A DNA stretch of 64,000 bases from contig NW_020954569.1 of the NCBI RefSeq assembly GCF_900497805.2, positions 21,749,903 to 21,813,902 of the forward strand. The letters run 5' to 3'. Shown here piece after piece: positions 1-10,029 of the stretch. Origin of the DNA: Vombatus ursinus (Eukaryota; Chordata; Mammalia; Diprotodontia; Vombatidae). Every line of letters starts with the position of its first letter. Positions within the stretch are counted from its first letter, which is position 1. The position numbers and the translations under genes are program-made. The notes beneath the pieces were generated by a model. It saw only the letters and a list, made by a program, of their open reading frames with translations. It was not told the origin of the DNA and made no database searches.

Positions 1-1424
1 CTGGGGTGATGTTCTCTTGTTAATGTGAGATCACTTTGAATTCTTACATTAGAAAAATGTTGTAAATAATGAAATCAGTTTCATTTTTTTTAAATTCCCC
101 ATTCTTCCTCTATCTTCCTAATACTTTGAGTTCCTTCTGGTGACTGCTCTGAAGGCTTAAAAGCTAGATCAAGAGGGTCTAAATTATTTTAGGCCTTACC
201 AATTCAATCCAATTCTGTTCAGTGAAATATCTATTAAATGCCTACAATGAGTAAAGTACATTGTAGGCTCTGAGGATAAAAAGAGAAAACTGGAAGATTA
301 ATGAAGCTGAATGTTTTCAGAGATCACTAGTTAGAATGTAAATATAAGACTAAAACGAAAAGGAAACTTGATCTAATGAAATGAGATAAATTTGTACTCT
401 TATAGTAGAAACACTTAATTATGATAATATCATTTCTCCATTAGTATATCTATCTTAGAACAACACTGCTGATGGAAGAGTTGAGACCAGAGTTAAACAG
501 AGGGAAAAAAGTAGAATTGCCCTTGGAAAATTATTCACTGCTTTTCGTGACCTCAAGCTTCTCTCTGAACATAGGCCTCTTTTTAATTTCAGTATTTTTT
601 TGTTCAAGTTGTATGCTTCTTCACTTTTGAATGAAATGAAGTTGAGGATCACCCAGTGGCTGATAAAGGAGATGAAGAGTTGGTGTGAGTATGTTACTAC
701 ACAATAAACATGAGGAAATATTGAGAGGAAGTGGTGCAAATGGTGTCACCACAAAAATGGAAGGCCGGAAAAAAAAAAAGATTTGCTGGTCACAATTGTG
801 AACCAGGAAAACAGTTGGATAGTTGTGATACAATGTTGATATGAATTTATAGCACATTGAGTCAAACTCTTTGGCAAATGTATGGAAGAACATAATTGAG
901 AATCACACAGGGTTGAAATAGGGTGATATCTGCACTATTGAGGCAATGACACACCAATGGTATCACAGATCCACTCTTATATTGAAATACTGTGTGCAGT
1001 CCTTATGCATAGAGGCATGCATTCTACAGGGAAGATACTATTTGAACATAGAAAAGTGTAATAATGTATAGGATGAAGAAGCAAAGAAAAAAATAAGGTA
1101 AAATGAGATTTTTGAGGAGAGAGAAAGCAATAATAGCAATGGAAATAAGAGAAGACTTGAGGAAAGAGACAGTACTTAAGTTGAATCCCAAAGAAAGATA
1201 AGATGATAATGGGGAGAGGATTCCAAGTATAAGACACCTGCAAAGACACAGAGGTGGAAGAACATGTATCACCTTTGGTGAAGAACCCATTCATAAGAAG
1301 ATTCCAGTGAAGAAGAAAAGTTCCCTGAAATAATTGTTTCAATTGCATATGGATCCCAATTAAAATTCAGATTTTAGAAAAAGAGAGACATTGAAATGAG
1401 ATAAAAGAGTGAAAAATTAAGGAT
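1..1424. other. No gene; mostly unassigned AT-rich DNA
   Basis: No coding region is supported here; the open frames are short and have no recognisable motif. Around 177-300 there is a stretch resembling an ancient mammalian interspersed repeat, with a 'ctattaaatgcctacaatga' core followed by 'gaggataaaaagagaaaact'. Its family is not assigned. The remainder is unique-looking sequence with a local A-rich, purine-rich bias at 1070-1270. Confidence 0.6.
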
Positions 1425-2973
1425 AAATTTATTTTATTTTTGAATAATATTTTATTTTCCCAATTACATGTTAAAACAAGTTTTAATATTCATTTTTTTA
1501 AAAAAATTAGTTGCAAATTATCTCCCTCCCTGTCTCCCTCCCCTCCCTCTCCCTTCCCTGAGATGTTAAGCAATTTGATATAGGCTATACATCAGTAATA
1601 TTCAAAAACTATTTCCATATTAGTTATCTTATAAAAGAAAACATAGAACAAAAATAGAAAAAAGTGAAATGTAGTATATTTCAATCTACATTTAGACTCC
1701 ATCTGCTGTTTCTCTGGAGGTAGATAGTGTTTTTTTTCATCATGAATCCTTTGTCATTATCTTGGATCATTGAGTTACTAAGAATAGCTGTCATTCACAG
1801 TTGATCATCTTAAGAATATTGCTTTTACTGTGTACAATGGTCTCCTGGTTCTGCTTACTTCACTTTGTATCAATTCATGTAAGTTTTGCCAGTTTTTTTT
1901 TCTGAAATCCACCTGCTCATCATTTCTTATAGGACAATAAAATTATATTACAATCATATACCACAACATGTTTAGCCGCTACTCAGTTGATGTATATCCC
2001 CTCAATTTTCAATTCTTTGCTACCACAAAATGAGCTGCTATAAATATTTTTATAGAAATAGATCCTTTTCTCTTTTTAAAAAAAATCTCTTTGGGATACC
2101 ATACCTTGTATTGGTATTGCAGAATCAAAGGGTAGGCAGTTTTGTAGCCCTTTGGGCATAGTTACAAATTGCTCTCCAGAAAGTTTAGATCAGTTCACAA
2201 TTCTACCAACAATGCATTGTTTTAACAGTTTTCCCACATCAAGTCCAAAATTTATCATTTTCCTTTTCTGTCATATTAGCAAATCTGATAGGTGTGAGGT
2301 AGTAACTCAGAGTTATTTGAATTTGTATTTCTCTAATCAATAGTGATTTAGAGCATTTTTTCCATATAATTATAGATAGCTTTGAATTCTTCAGCTGGAG
2401 ACTTCCTGTTCATATCCTTATAAATTTGATAGTTCTCTATATATTTGAGAAATAAGACCTTTATCAGAGACACTTGTAATTCTCCCCTCCTCCTGCCATG
2501 CTTTCTGCTTCCTTTGGGTTAGATTGATTTTCTTTGTGCAAAATCTTTTTTTTTAAATTTAATATAATCAAAATTATCCTTTTTACATCTTGCAATGCTC
2601 TCTATTTCTTATTTGGTCATAAATTGTTCCCTTCTCCATAGACTTGACAGATAATCTATCCCTTGCTCTCTTAATTTATTTCTATCATCACCCTTTATTT
2701 CTAAATCATATACCCATTTTGAACTTATTTTTGTATGTGGTGTGAGATGTTGTTCTATGCCTAGTTTCTGCCCTACTGTTTTCCAGTTTTCTCAGTAGTT
2801 TTGTCAAATAGTAAATCCTTGTCCCCAAAGCTTGGGTCTTTGAACTCATCAAATACTACATTACTACAGTCATTTACTGCTGTGCATTGTATAACTAATC
2901 TATTCTACTGATCCACTGTTCTATTTCCTAGCTAGTACCAGATTTTTTTTATTATTAGTGCTTTATAACACAA

Positions 2974-2983
2974 NNNNNNNNNN
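2974..2983. other. Assembly gap (10 N)
   Basis: Ten Ns lie inside L1 ORF2. By comparison with the intact stretch of the L1 at about 53421-53592, roughly 170 bases of ORF2 should lie between the two flanks. The 10 Ns therefore look like a placeholder rather than a measured size, unless this copy has a deletion. Confidence 0.9.
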
Positions 2984-3200
2984 CAGTAAAATAGTCATTT
3001 TTATTATATTGGCTGAACCTACCCAGGAACAATTCATATTTTTTAAATTGTTTACGTCTGACTTTATTTGTGTGAACAGTATCTTATAATTGTGTTCATA
3101 TAGTTCCTGGGTTTGTCTTGGCAGGTAGACTCTTATAAATCCTATGTAAAATATAAGTATTTTATATTGACTACAGTTATTTTAAATAGAATTTCTCTTA

Positions 3201-3893
3201 GATGGGAGGGAATGAGTGAATCTTAAAGTGAGAGGTAATGAATGAATCTTGTAGGTGAGAAGGAATGAGTGAATCTTATTCTCATCAGATTTAGCTTAAG
3301 GAGGGAACAACGTACATGCTCAATTGGGTATGGAAATCTATCTTACCTTTCAGGAAAATGGGGGGAGGGGATAAGAGAGCAGGGGGGATGGTAGAAGGAA
3401 AGACAGATTGGGGGAGGGGGTAATCAGAAGCAAACACTTCTGAGGAGGGACAGGATCAAAAGAGACTGGGGGTAGGATAGGATGAAGAGAAATATAGTTA
3501 GTTTTTCACAACATGACTACTATGGAAGTGTGTTGCATGACTATACATGTATAACCTGTATCGAGTTGCTTGCCTTCTCAATGAGGGTGGGTGGGGAGGG
3601 AGGAAGGGAAAAAATTTGGAACCCAAAATTTTAAAAACAAATGTTAAAAATTGTTTTCACATGCAACTGGGAAATAAGATATAGAAATCTATCCTGCCCT
3701 ATATATAGGAAAATAGAAGGGGAAAGGAGTAAGAGAAGGGGTGAGTGATAGAAGGGAGCAGATTAGGGGAAGGGGTATTCAGAATGCACACCATCTTGGG
3801 GTGGTGGAGGGACGAGATGGGGAGAAAAGTTGGAACTCAAAATCTTGTGGAAGTAAATGTTGAAAACTAAAATAAATGAATTAATAAAAAAGA
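3201..3893 (+). mobile_element. HAL1 (half-L1) 3' fragment inserted in L1
   Basis: This is the post-ORF1 region and 3' end of a HAL1-type element, 5'-truncated. It matches the minus-strand HAL1 at 33.0-36.0 kb almost end to end: the 'ctcaattgggtatggaaatc' block, the purine-rich runs, the 'acaacatgactact' block and the terminal 'aataaatgaattaataaaaa'. Where an L1 would carry ORF2, about 3502, it goes directly from 'gaaatatagttag' to 'tttttcacaacatgac'. The insert is flanked by near-identical 'aatttctctt' (3189-3199) and 'aattctcttt' (3897-3907), a likely TSD. Confidence 0.8.
3206..3287 (+). repeat. Three ~26-bp tandem copies at HAL1 5' edge
   Basis: Units starting near 3206, 3232 and 3259 each read close to 'gagggaatgagtgaatctta'. 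The HAL1 at 33 kb has a single copy of this segment, so the triplication is local to this insertion. Confidence 0.75.
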
Positions 3894-3940
3894 AAAAAAT
3901 TCTCTTTTTATTTCTTTCTCATGGACTTTGTTGATAACTA

Positions 3941-4391
3941 AGAATTAATTTAAAAAGTATGGCTCATCCTGTGTCAAGAATGTAGAAGTTCTGGTTGAGA
4001 TAAGGTCTGCTATAAAAGTTCAAGGTTACAGGTTATCAGAGTCAATCATTTAATCACCTCACCCTAGTTAGCCCTGATACTTTTATTAGGTGAGCATATG
4101 TTTCAATTAAATTGAATAGAGATGTGTACTAGATATGAACAAGGCCTGAATATCCCCACTGACTGAAACAATAAATCAAAAACATTTCAACTGACTATAA
4201 CAGGAATTCTGTTTCATATTTGTTGAGTAACATATAAAACTAGAAAGCTAGTTTAGACTCAGGGATTCAAGCATGTTTCAGCATACAACTGAGCCATTCC
4301 AGTCAAATCCCAGAGAAGCAATCACTTGTGGATTTGGTAGGAAGGTTGGAGGAGGAGTGGCTGGAGATCCTTCATGTAAGCTTTGGTCTTA

Positions 4392-4394
<3 letters not shown>
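3941..4394. other. No gene or repeat recognised
   Basis: Unique-looking sequence between the L1/HAL1 nest and a TC microsatellite. Nothing in it could be assigned. Confidence 0.5.

Positions 4395-4428
<34 letters not shown>
4395..4428. repeat. (TC)n microsatellite
   Basis: Seventeen uninterrupted TC dinucleotides. Confidence 0.95.
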
Positions 4429-4431
<3 letters not shown>

Positions 4432-5585
4432 TACTTTCTGGACAAGAACAGTAGGATAACATAAAATCTGTTCGCATAGAACAAATCTATGATAAGTAAG
4501 GAGTTATTCAGATAGCATATACCTGCCCTCATGATGCTGGAGTCACTGAGCACAGATGGACTACTTCCTAGGATGCAGGATGCAGGGTCAGGGTAGTACC
4601 TGGGGGAATGTGAATCTGACTTCTATCTTTTTCAAGGCCAATGCTCATTCTCTTCTTAAATACTCTGTGACCTATGTACATGTCAGAGGAACTACAAAAC
4701 TGGAACTTATCAAACAACTATCTTCTAGCCAATCCAATGTTTTCATTAGCTTTTTAAAATATGTATTTGTTCTTGAAATGAATTTGTTTGAAATGAATTT
4801 TCAAATATGGAAGGGCTATCCAGTCATGCAGGCATTCAGGTGGTTAGTGTCACCAAATACCTTCTCCATGAGCCACTGGAAGATAGAAGTGCCCCAGAAA
4901 TTCATTAGGAAATATATTTCACCTGAAGGAATCCCATTTGTGAGAAGACAATCCTTTTTCATGCCTTCCTCTGTGTAATCTGAGAGTATATGCTGGTGTA
5001 ACATTGATGACCTAGCAGATAATCCAGATATTTTGAACTCCTATCATGTGACATTTAGTGTCCTTAGTTTCCTTTTAGAAAATCCAATAACTCAGATCCT
5101 TTTGGATTTTTCCATACTCTTGTATGGAAAATAACAATCAAATCATCCTTCATCAAGCCTGTATTTGGTGCTTACTATTTAGCAAGTTTTCTGCCAGACA
5201 TTGTGGATACAAAGATAAAAAATGAAAGAACCCCAGCTTTCAAGGAGCATACATTGAATTTATCTAAATGAGATATGGATAAATTAAGGCTATTGACCCC
5301 AATTTTTAAAATTGATGTGTAATTATTATGGATGTATAAGTATATAAAAATAAATATGTGATGAAGAAAAGCAAAATGAAAACAAGACAATTAATTCATT
5401 GAATACTAGGTAATGAGGAAAGGAACTAGAAGTAGGTAGAATCAACATATTAACTATGGGATACCTATGATTATCTTCCTTATGAACAGTTCCTCAGTGG
5501 TTTTCTAAGACAGTTTAGGATCAAGAGTAACTGAAATTGAATGTATACATGGTGTCACAAGCACACCTCATATGCAGTTTATGGA
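4429..5585. other. No gene; one possible old repeat at 5160-5270
   Basis: An open frame of 140 codons lies at 4556-4978 on the plus strand, but it shows no known domain and no signal peptide, so I do not call it a gene. At 5160-5270 the text 'ggtgcttactatttagcaag ... gatacaaagataaaa ... caaggagcatacattg' resembles a common ancient mammalian repeat whose family I cannot name firmly. Confidence 0.5.
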
Positions 5586-6499
5586 TGTATCTCACTCCAA
5601 CCTCTAAGATATAGAGCAAGTCACTTTACTTCTTAAAGATTCAGTTTCAGAGGCAGAGCCAAGCTGGTGGAGAAAAGGCAGGGACTTGCCTGAGCTCTCA
5701 CCAAAACTCCTAAAAAGACCTTTAAATAATGCCTTAAAACAAATTCTGGAGCAGCGGAACCCACAAAAAGAGTGGGTGAAACAATTTTCCAGCACAAGAC
5801 AACTTAGAAGGTCAGAAAATGAAAGATCTGTTGCATTCTGGTGAGAATAAAGCACAGTCCAGTGAAGGCTGTACCAGGGCAGACCAGGTCACAGAAAACC
5901 AGTAGAGGGCTTTGGGAGTCACTGAATCAGCAGCACCAGCAGCTGTTTCTGGAGCTCTCAGTCAACAGATGACAAGGGGGCAGAGGAAATGGTCAGAAGG
6001 AGATTACAGGGGTCTCTTTGCTGACTCTGGAGGCAGGATTGTATTGCTTTGCCCATAGTCAGATCCGAATCCCAGTTGTGGGTGGCTTTCTCAGGATGAG
6101 GAGGAGCCACTAGACCACCAGAGCTTGTGGGCCACAGTGGAGCAGAGTTCCAGTGCAAAAAAAGAGTGCTTATGTTCACTCCCAGACCAGACAGAACACA
6201 GGCCAGGAAAGTAGTAAACACAACTCTCTTTAGATCATACCACCTTGGAAGAACTGAAAGCTTACAGGTCCCTAGAAGTATCTCTGAAAATAGCTGCACA
6301 GAACCCCTAAAGCTTTTAACAGTGCACCCTCTACCCTAGAAGCAGAAACCTATTTTAGCAAGTAGTTGAAAGTCAGGAAACAGACTTGGAAAATGAGCAA
6401 ACAATAGAAAAAATATTCTGGCCATAAAGTTACTATTATGACAAGGAAAATCTGAACACACTCAGAAGAAGACAGCATTGTCAAAACTCCAACATCCAA

Positions 6500-7490
6500 A
6501 GCCTCCAAGAAAAAATATGAATGGGTCTCAAGCCATAGAAAAAATGAAAAAAATGGAAAAAATATTTGAAAAATCAAGTAAGAGAGGTAGAGGAAAAATT
6601 GGGAAGATAAATTAAAGTGATGAAATAAAATCATCAAGAAAGGGTCAACAGGTTGGTAAAGGAGGCACAAAAATACTGAAGAAAACAACACCTTAAAAAA
6701 CAGTCTAGGCCAAATGTTAAAAAAGGCAGAAAATCTACTGGAGAAGAATATATTAAAAAGCAGAATTGTCCAAATGGAGAAACATATACAGACACACACT
6801 GAAGAGAAGGTCTCCTTGAAAAATAGAATTGTCCAAATGGAAAAGGAAACACAAAATCTCATTGAAGAAATTAATTCCTTAAGAATTAAAATTGAATAAG
6901 TGGAAGCTAATGACTATATGAGATATCAAGAAACAATCAAAACCAAAAGAATGAAAAAAAAACAGAAGACAATGTGAAATATCTCATTAAAAATCAACTC
7001 ACCCAGAAAACAGACCCAGGAGAGATGATTTAACAATTATTGGATTTCCTGAAAGTCATGATAATTTTTTTTCAAGAAATTATCAATGAAAATTGTTCTG
7101 ATATTCTGGAATTGGAGGGCAAGATAGAATTTGAAAGAATCCACCTATCACCTCCTAAAAGAGATTCCAAAATGAAAACTCCCATGAATGTTATAATCAA
7201 ATTCCAGTGCTCCCTGGTCAAGGAGAAAATAGTGTAAGCAGCCATAGAAAAACAATTCAAGTGTTGTGAAGTCACAGTCAGGACAACACAAGATTTAGTA
7301 GCTTCTATATTAAAGGATGAGAGGGCTTGGAATATGATATTATGGAGGGCAAAGTAGTTAGGATTACAACCAAGAGTCACCTACCCAGCAAAACTGAGTA
7401 TAATCTATCAGGAGGAAAAGTGGAGGACTTTCAAGCACTCTTGATGAAAAGAATAGAAAATTTAACTTTGAAATACAAGACTCAAGAGAA
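6500..7490 (+). pseudogene. L1 ORF1 (nucleic-acid chaperone), decayed
   Basis: L1 ORF1 proteins form coiled-coil trimers that coat L1 RNA. Here the clearest pieces are a coiled coil encoded at 6714-6899 and the RRM/C-terminal region encoded from 7040 to about 7490. The coil carries the repeated block 'SRIVQMEKHIQTHTEEKVSL' followed by 'NRIVQMEKETQNL', a 21-residue period. The downstream part includes 'IIGFPESHD', 'FERIHLSPPKRDSKMKTPMN' and 'IIKFQCSLVKEKIV'. These align with the ORF1 of the L1 at 49.4-50.4 kb. Stops and frame changes occur in several places (for example the stop at about 6897-6899, and an A-run expansion near 6955), so no full-length protein is possible. The exact start codon is uncertain. 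Confidence 0.75.
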
Positions 7491-8069
7491 ACAAAAAAAA
7501 AGGTAAACAGGAAAGGGAAATCATAAGGGGCTTAATAAGGTTACACTATTTACATTCCTACATGGGAAGATGATGCTTGTAACTCATAAGGACTTTCTCA
7601 TTATTAGGGCAGTTAGAAGGGTTACATATAGACAGAGAGCACAGGTGTGAGTTTAATATGAAGGGATGATATAAAAAAGTAAAATTAAGAGTGGAGAAAG
7701 AGAAATTCACTGGGAGAAGGGGAAAGGAAGGGTAGAATGGGGTAAATTATCTCACAAATGAGGCAAAAAGAGCTGTGGAATGGAAGCTAGAAGAGGTGGG
7801 AATGCTTGAAACTTATTTTCATTGGAATTGGCTCAAAGAGGGAAAAACATGCACACTCAATTGAGTATAGAAATCCATCTTGCCATCCAGGAAAAAAGGA
7901 GGGGGAACAGATAAGAGACGGGGGGGTCATAAAAGGGAGCTGAGGGCAGCAACAGTCAGAAACAAAACACTTTTGAGGAGGGACAGGGTGAAAGAAGATA
8001 GAGAATAGAATGAACAGAGGGAAAATAGGATGGAGGGAAATACAGGTAGCAATCATAACTGTGAAGCAA

Positions 8070-8410
8070 GTTTCCTTAATAAAGATCTCATTTCTCAAAT
8101 AAATAGAAAAATTAGTCAAATTAATCAAAATAAGAGTCATTCCCTAATTGACAAATGATTGAAAAATATGAAATTTTCAGATGAAGTAATCAAAGCTACC
8201 GATAGCTGTATGAAAAAGTTCTCTAACTCACTATTGATTGGAGACATACAAATTAGAACAATAATGAGGTACTACTTCACACCTATTAGACTGGCTAATA
8301 AGACAGAAAAGAAAAATGACAAATTTTGGAAGGGATGTGGGAAAATTAAGACACTAATGCACTATTGGTGGTGTTGTAAACTGATTCAACCATTATGTAG
8401 AACAATTTAG
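8070..8410 (+). pseudogene. L1 ORF2 C-terminal remnant
   Basis: The open stretch from 8159 to 8410 encodes the C-terminal, cysteine-rich end of ORF2p, with 'FSDEVIKATDSCMKKFSNSL' and 'GCGKIKTLMHYWWCCKLIQP'. In the L1 at 54.4 kb the same place reads 'RCGKIGTLMHCWWSCEMIQP'. The zinc-knuckle-like cysteines and histidine are only partly kept: the first Cys is Phe and the Cys after His is Tyr. The remnant joins directly to the ORF2 start at about 8064, so it has no endonuclease or RT upstream and cannot work as a retrotransposase. Confidence 0.75.
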
Positions 8411-9068
8411 AACTATACCCAAGTATTATAGTAGCTCTTTTCTGTTGGCAAAGAATGGAAACTGATGGCCATCAATTGGGGAATGACTGAAAAAACTGGG
8501 GTATGTGATTGTGATGGAGTACTATGGTGCATAAGAAATGATGAGCTAAATGCTCTCATAAAAACCTGAAAAGACTTACATGAACTGATGCAAAGTGAAA
8601 TCAGTAGAACCAGGAGAATATTGTACACAGTAACACCAATATTATAAAATGATCAACTGTGAATGACTTAGCTGTTCTCAGCTATACAATGATCCAAGAT
8701 AATGTCAAAGCACTCATGATGCAAAATGCTATCCATCCCCAGAGAAAGAACTGATGGAGTCTGAATACAGATAGAAGCATACTATTTATTGTATTATATT
8801 TTTCTTGGGGCTTTATTTTGGTATATTTTTTTTTTACAACATGACTAATATAGAAATGTTTTGTATGACTACACATGTATAATGTATTTCAAATTGTTTG
8901 CATTCTCAATGAGAGGGGTGGGGAGGGAGGTAGAGAATTTAGAACTCAATTTTGAAAATGAAAAACAAAAGGATTCAGTTTCCAAATCCATAAACGTGAG
9001 GTTCAAATGAGATAATGAATGTAAAGCATTTTTGCAAACTTTAAAGTACTACATAAATGCCAGTTCAG

Positions 9069-9080
9069 ATGATGATGATG

Positions 9081-9113
<33 letters not shown>

Positions 9114-9130
9114 GATGATGATGATGATAC
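9069..9130. repeat. (GAT)n microsatellite in SINE tail
   Basis: About twenty GAT units with two interruptions follow directly on the SINE 3' end. It probably grew from the SINE tail. Confidence 0.9.
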
Positions 9131-9721
9131 TTGTAGTCACCCAGTCACCTGGCAGGTGATGACTTAATTCCCTGACCTTTCTACTGCATTCTCAGGGAGA
9201 TCAAGCAATGTTTATCAAGTAATACAGAAGTATGCTAGTAAATGGATGCATGCACACTTTTAAGTTTAATTCACATTATTAACATTTTCTTCACTGCTTT
9301 CTTAATGCTAGAAAGCCAACAGAACAATAACTCCATCCCTGATTTGTAACTATTGTCAATTTCTGAGGTGTAAATGCTCACACTGAAAATTTAGTAGTAA
9401 GTTCTTGGTTTGAGCTGGTTTCAGTACACCTCTCGTCTAAAATGTAAGATCCATTATTCCTCTGCTTCTAAAATTTTATTATCCTCAATGACAATTTTAA
9501 AAGCTTAACTATTTTTGACAAACCCAGTGTATGTCTCCATGAAATATGCTTCAATTAATGATCATAAAGTCAGGGATCCAGGTTTTCATTCTTGTATAAT
9601 TTAATGAATCTCTTAGAGTTTGGATAACCTACACAGAAGACAAACCCTGCTGGAGGAAAGACTTTAAATTGGTGTTTCATTTTGTCTAATAAAGTCATTA
9701 ACGTTTGTTTGGTCCATTCTA
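9131..9721. other. No gene or repeat recognised
   Basis: Unique-looking AT-rich sequence between two SINE copies. Confidence 0.5.
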
Positions 9722-9935
9722 ATTACAATAATAGCTAGCTTGAATGGCACTTGAAAGTTTATGAAGAACCTTACAAATAGCATCTCATTTTATTCTCACA
9801 AAAATCTTGAGAACTGAGCACTATTATTATTTACAGATAAGGAAACTAAGGTAAAGTGTGGTTAAATGACTTGTCCAGAATCATATAACTAACAAATGCC
9901 TAAGCCTTGATTTAACTTATACCTAATTCTTTCCT
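9722..9935 (-). repeat. CORE-SINE (MAR1 class), minus strand
   Basis: The plus strand reads 'aataatagctagcttgaatg', 'catctcattttattctcaca', 'ttacagataaggaaactaag' and 'aatgacttgtccagaatcat'. This is the reverse of the usual 'cagtttcctcatctgtaaaa ... gctattatt' SINE layout. It is old, about 25-30% diverged by eye. Confidence 0.75.
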
Positions 9936-10029
9936 CTGGTGTACATTTCATTTGTAAAATAAATTTAACTTTTTAAAACATACCTCTTACATTATTGTCC
10001 CTAGGAATTCTAGTTGAACTTATACTCAG

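Larger units (their letters stand above)
1425..3940 (-). mobile_element. Marsupial L1 LINE, 3' half, interrupted
   Basis: Read on the minus strand, this is the 3' UTR and the last part of L1 ORF2. It matches the same regions of the full-length L1 at 48.5-55.2 kb over most of its length, for example the motif encoding 'HCWWSCEMIQP' (around 2160-2230) and the block around 2940 that encodes 'LYYKA'. The element is interrupted by a 10-base N gap at 2974-2983 and by a plus-strand HAL1 fragment at 3201-3893. After that insertion the L1 resumes for about 40 bases with the sequence 'catggactttgttgataac'. Many substitutions and stops make it a dead, moderately old copy. The 5' part of the element is absent. 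Confidence 0.85.
5649..8971 (+). mobile_element. L1 with large internal ORF2 deletion, TSD-flanked
   Basis: This element has a 5' UTR that starts 'agaggcagagccaagctggt', a degenerate ORF1 (about 6500-7490), the inter-ORF spacer with the 'caattgagtatagaaatcca' block, and the first bases of ORF2 ('cataactgtga', about 8052-8063). It then jumps to the C-terminal part of ORF2 and the L1 3' UTR. Compared with the L1 at 48.5 kb, about 3.0 kb is missing, equivalent to roughly 51047-54087. That removes nearly all the endonuclease and the whole reverse transcriptase. A second small loss lies near 8420. An 11-base direct repeat, GATTCAGTTTC, flanks it at 5638-5648 and 8972-8982. The 5' UTR resembles that of the HAL1 at 33 kb, so it belongs to the HAL1-related branch. 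Confidence 0.85.
5586..9066 (+). repeat. CORE-SINE (MAR1/MIR class) split by an L1
   Basis: Two pieces of one SINE flank the L1. The left piece (5586-5648) has 'gagcaagtcactttacttct' and the start of 'cagtttc'. The right piece (8972-9066) continues with 'cagtttccaaatccataaac', 'caaatgagataatgaatgta', then the SINE 3' end and a GAT-rich tail. The SINE reads straight through once the L1 and one TSD copy are removed, which dates the L1 as younger. Confidence 0.8.

Noticed and set aside
4556-4978. 140-codon open frame on the plus strand
   Set aside because: No domain, no homologue recognised, no splice or promoter context; length is possible by chance in this much DNA.
6350-6862. 170-codon minus-strand open frame
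   Set aside because: It is antisense to the A-rich coiled-coil part of L1 ORF1; Phe/Leu/Ser-rich text is a shadow.
5649-8971. Two separate L1 insertions side by side
   Set aside because: A single TSD encloses both parts, and they are in the right order and orientation; one element with an internal loss is simpler.
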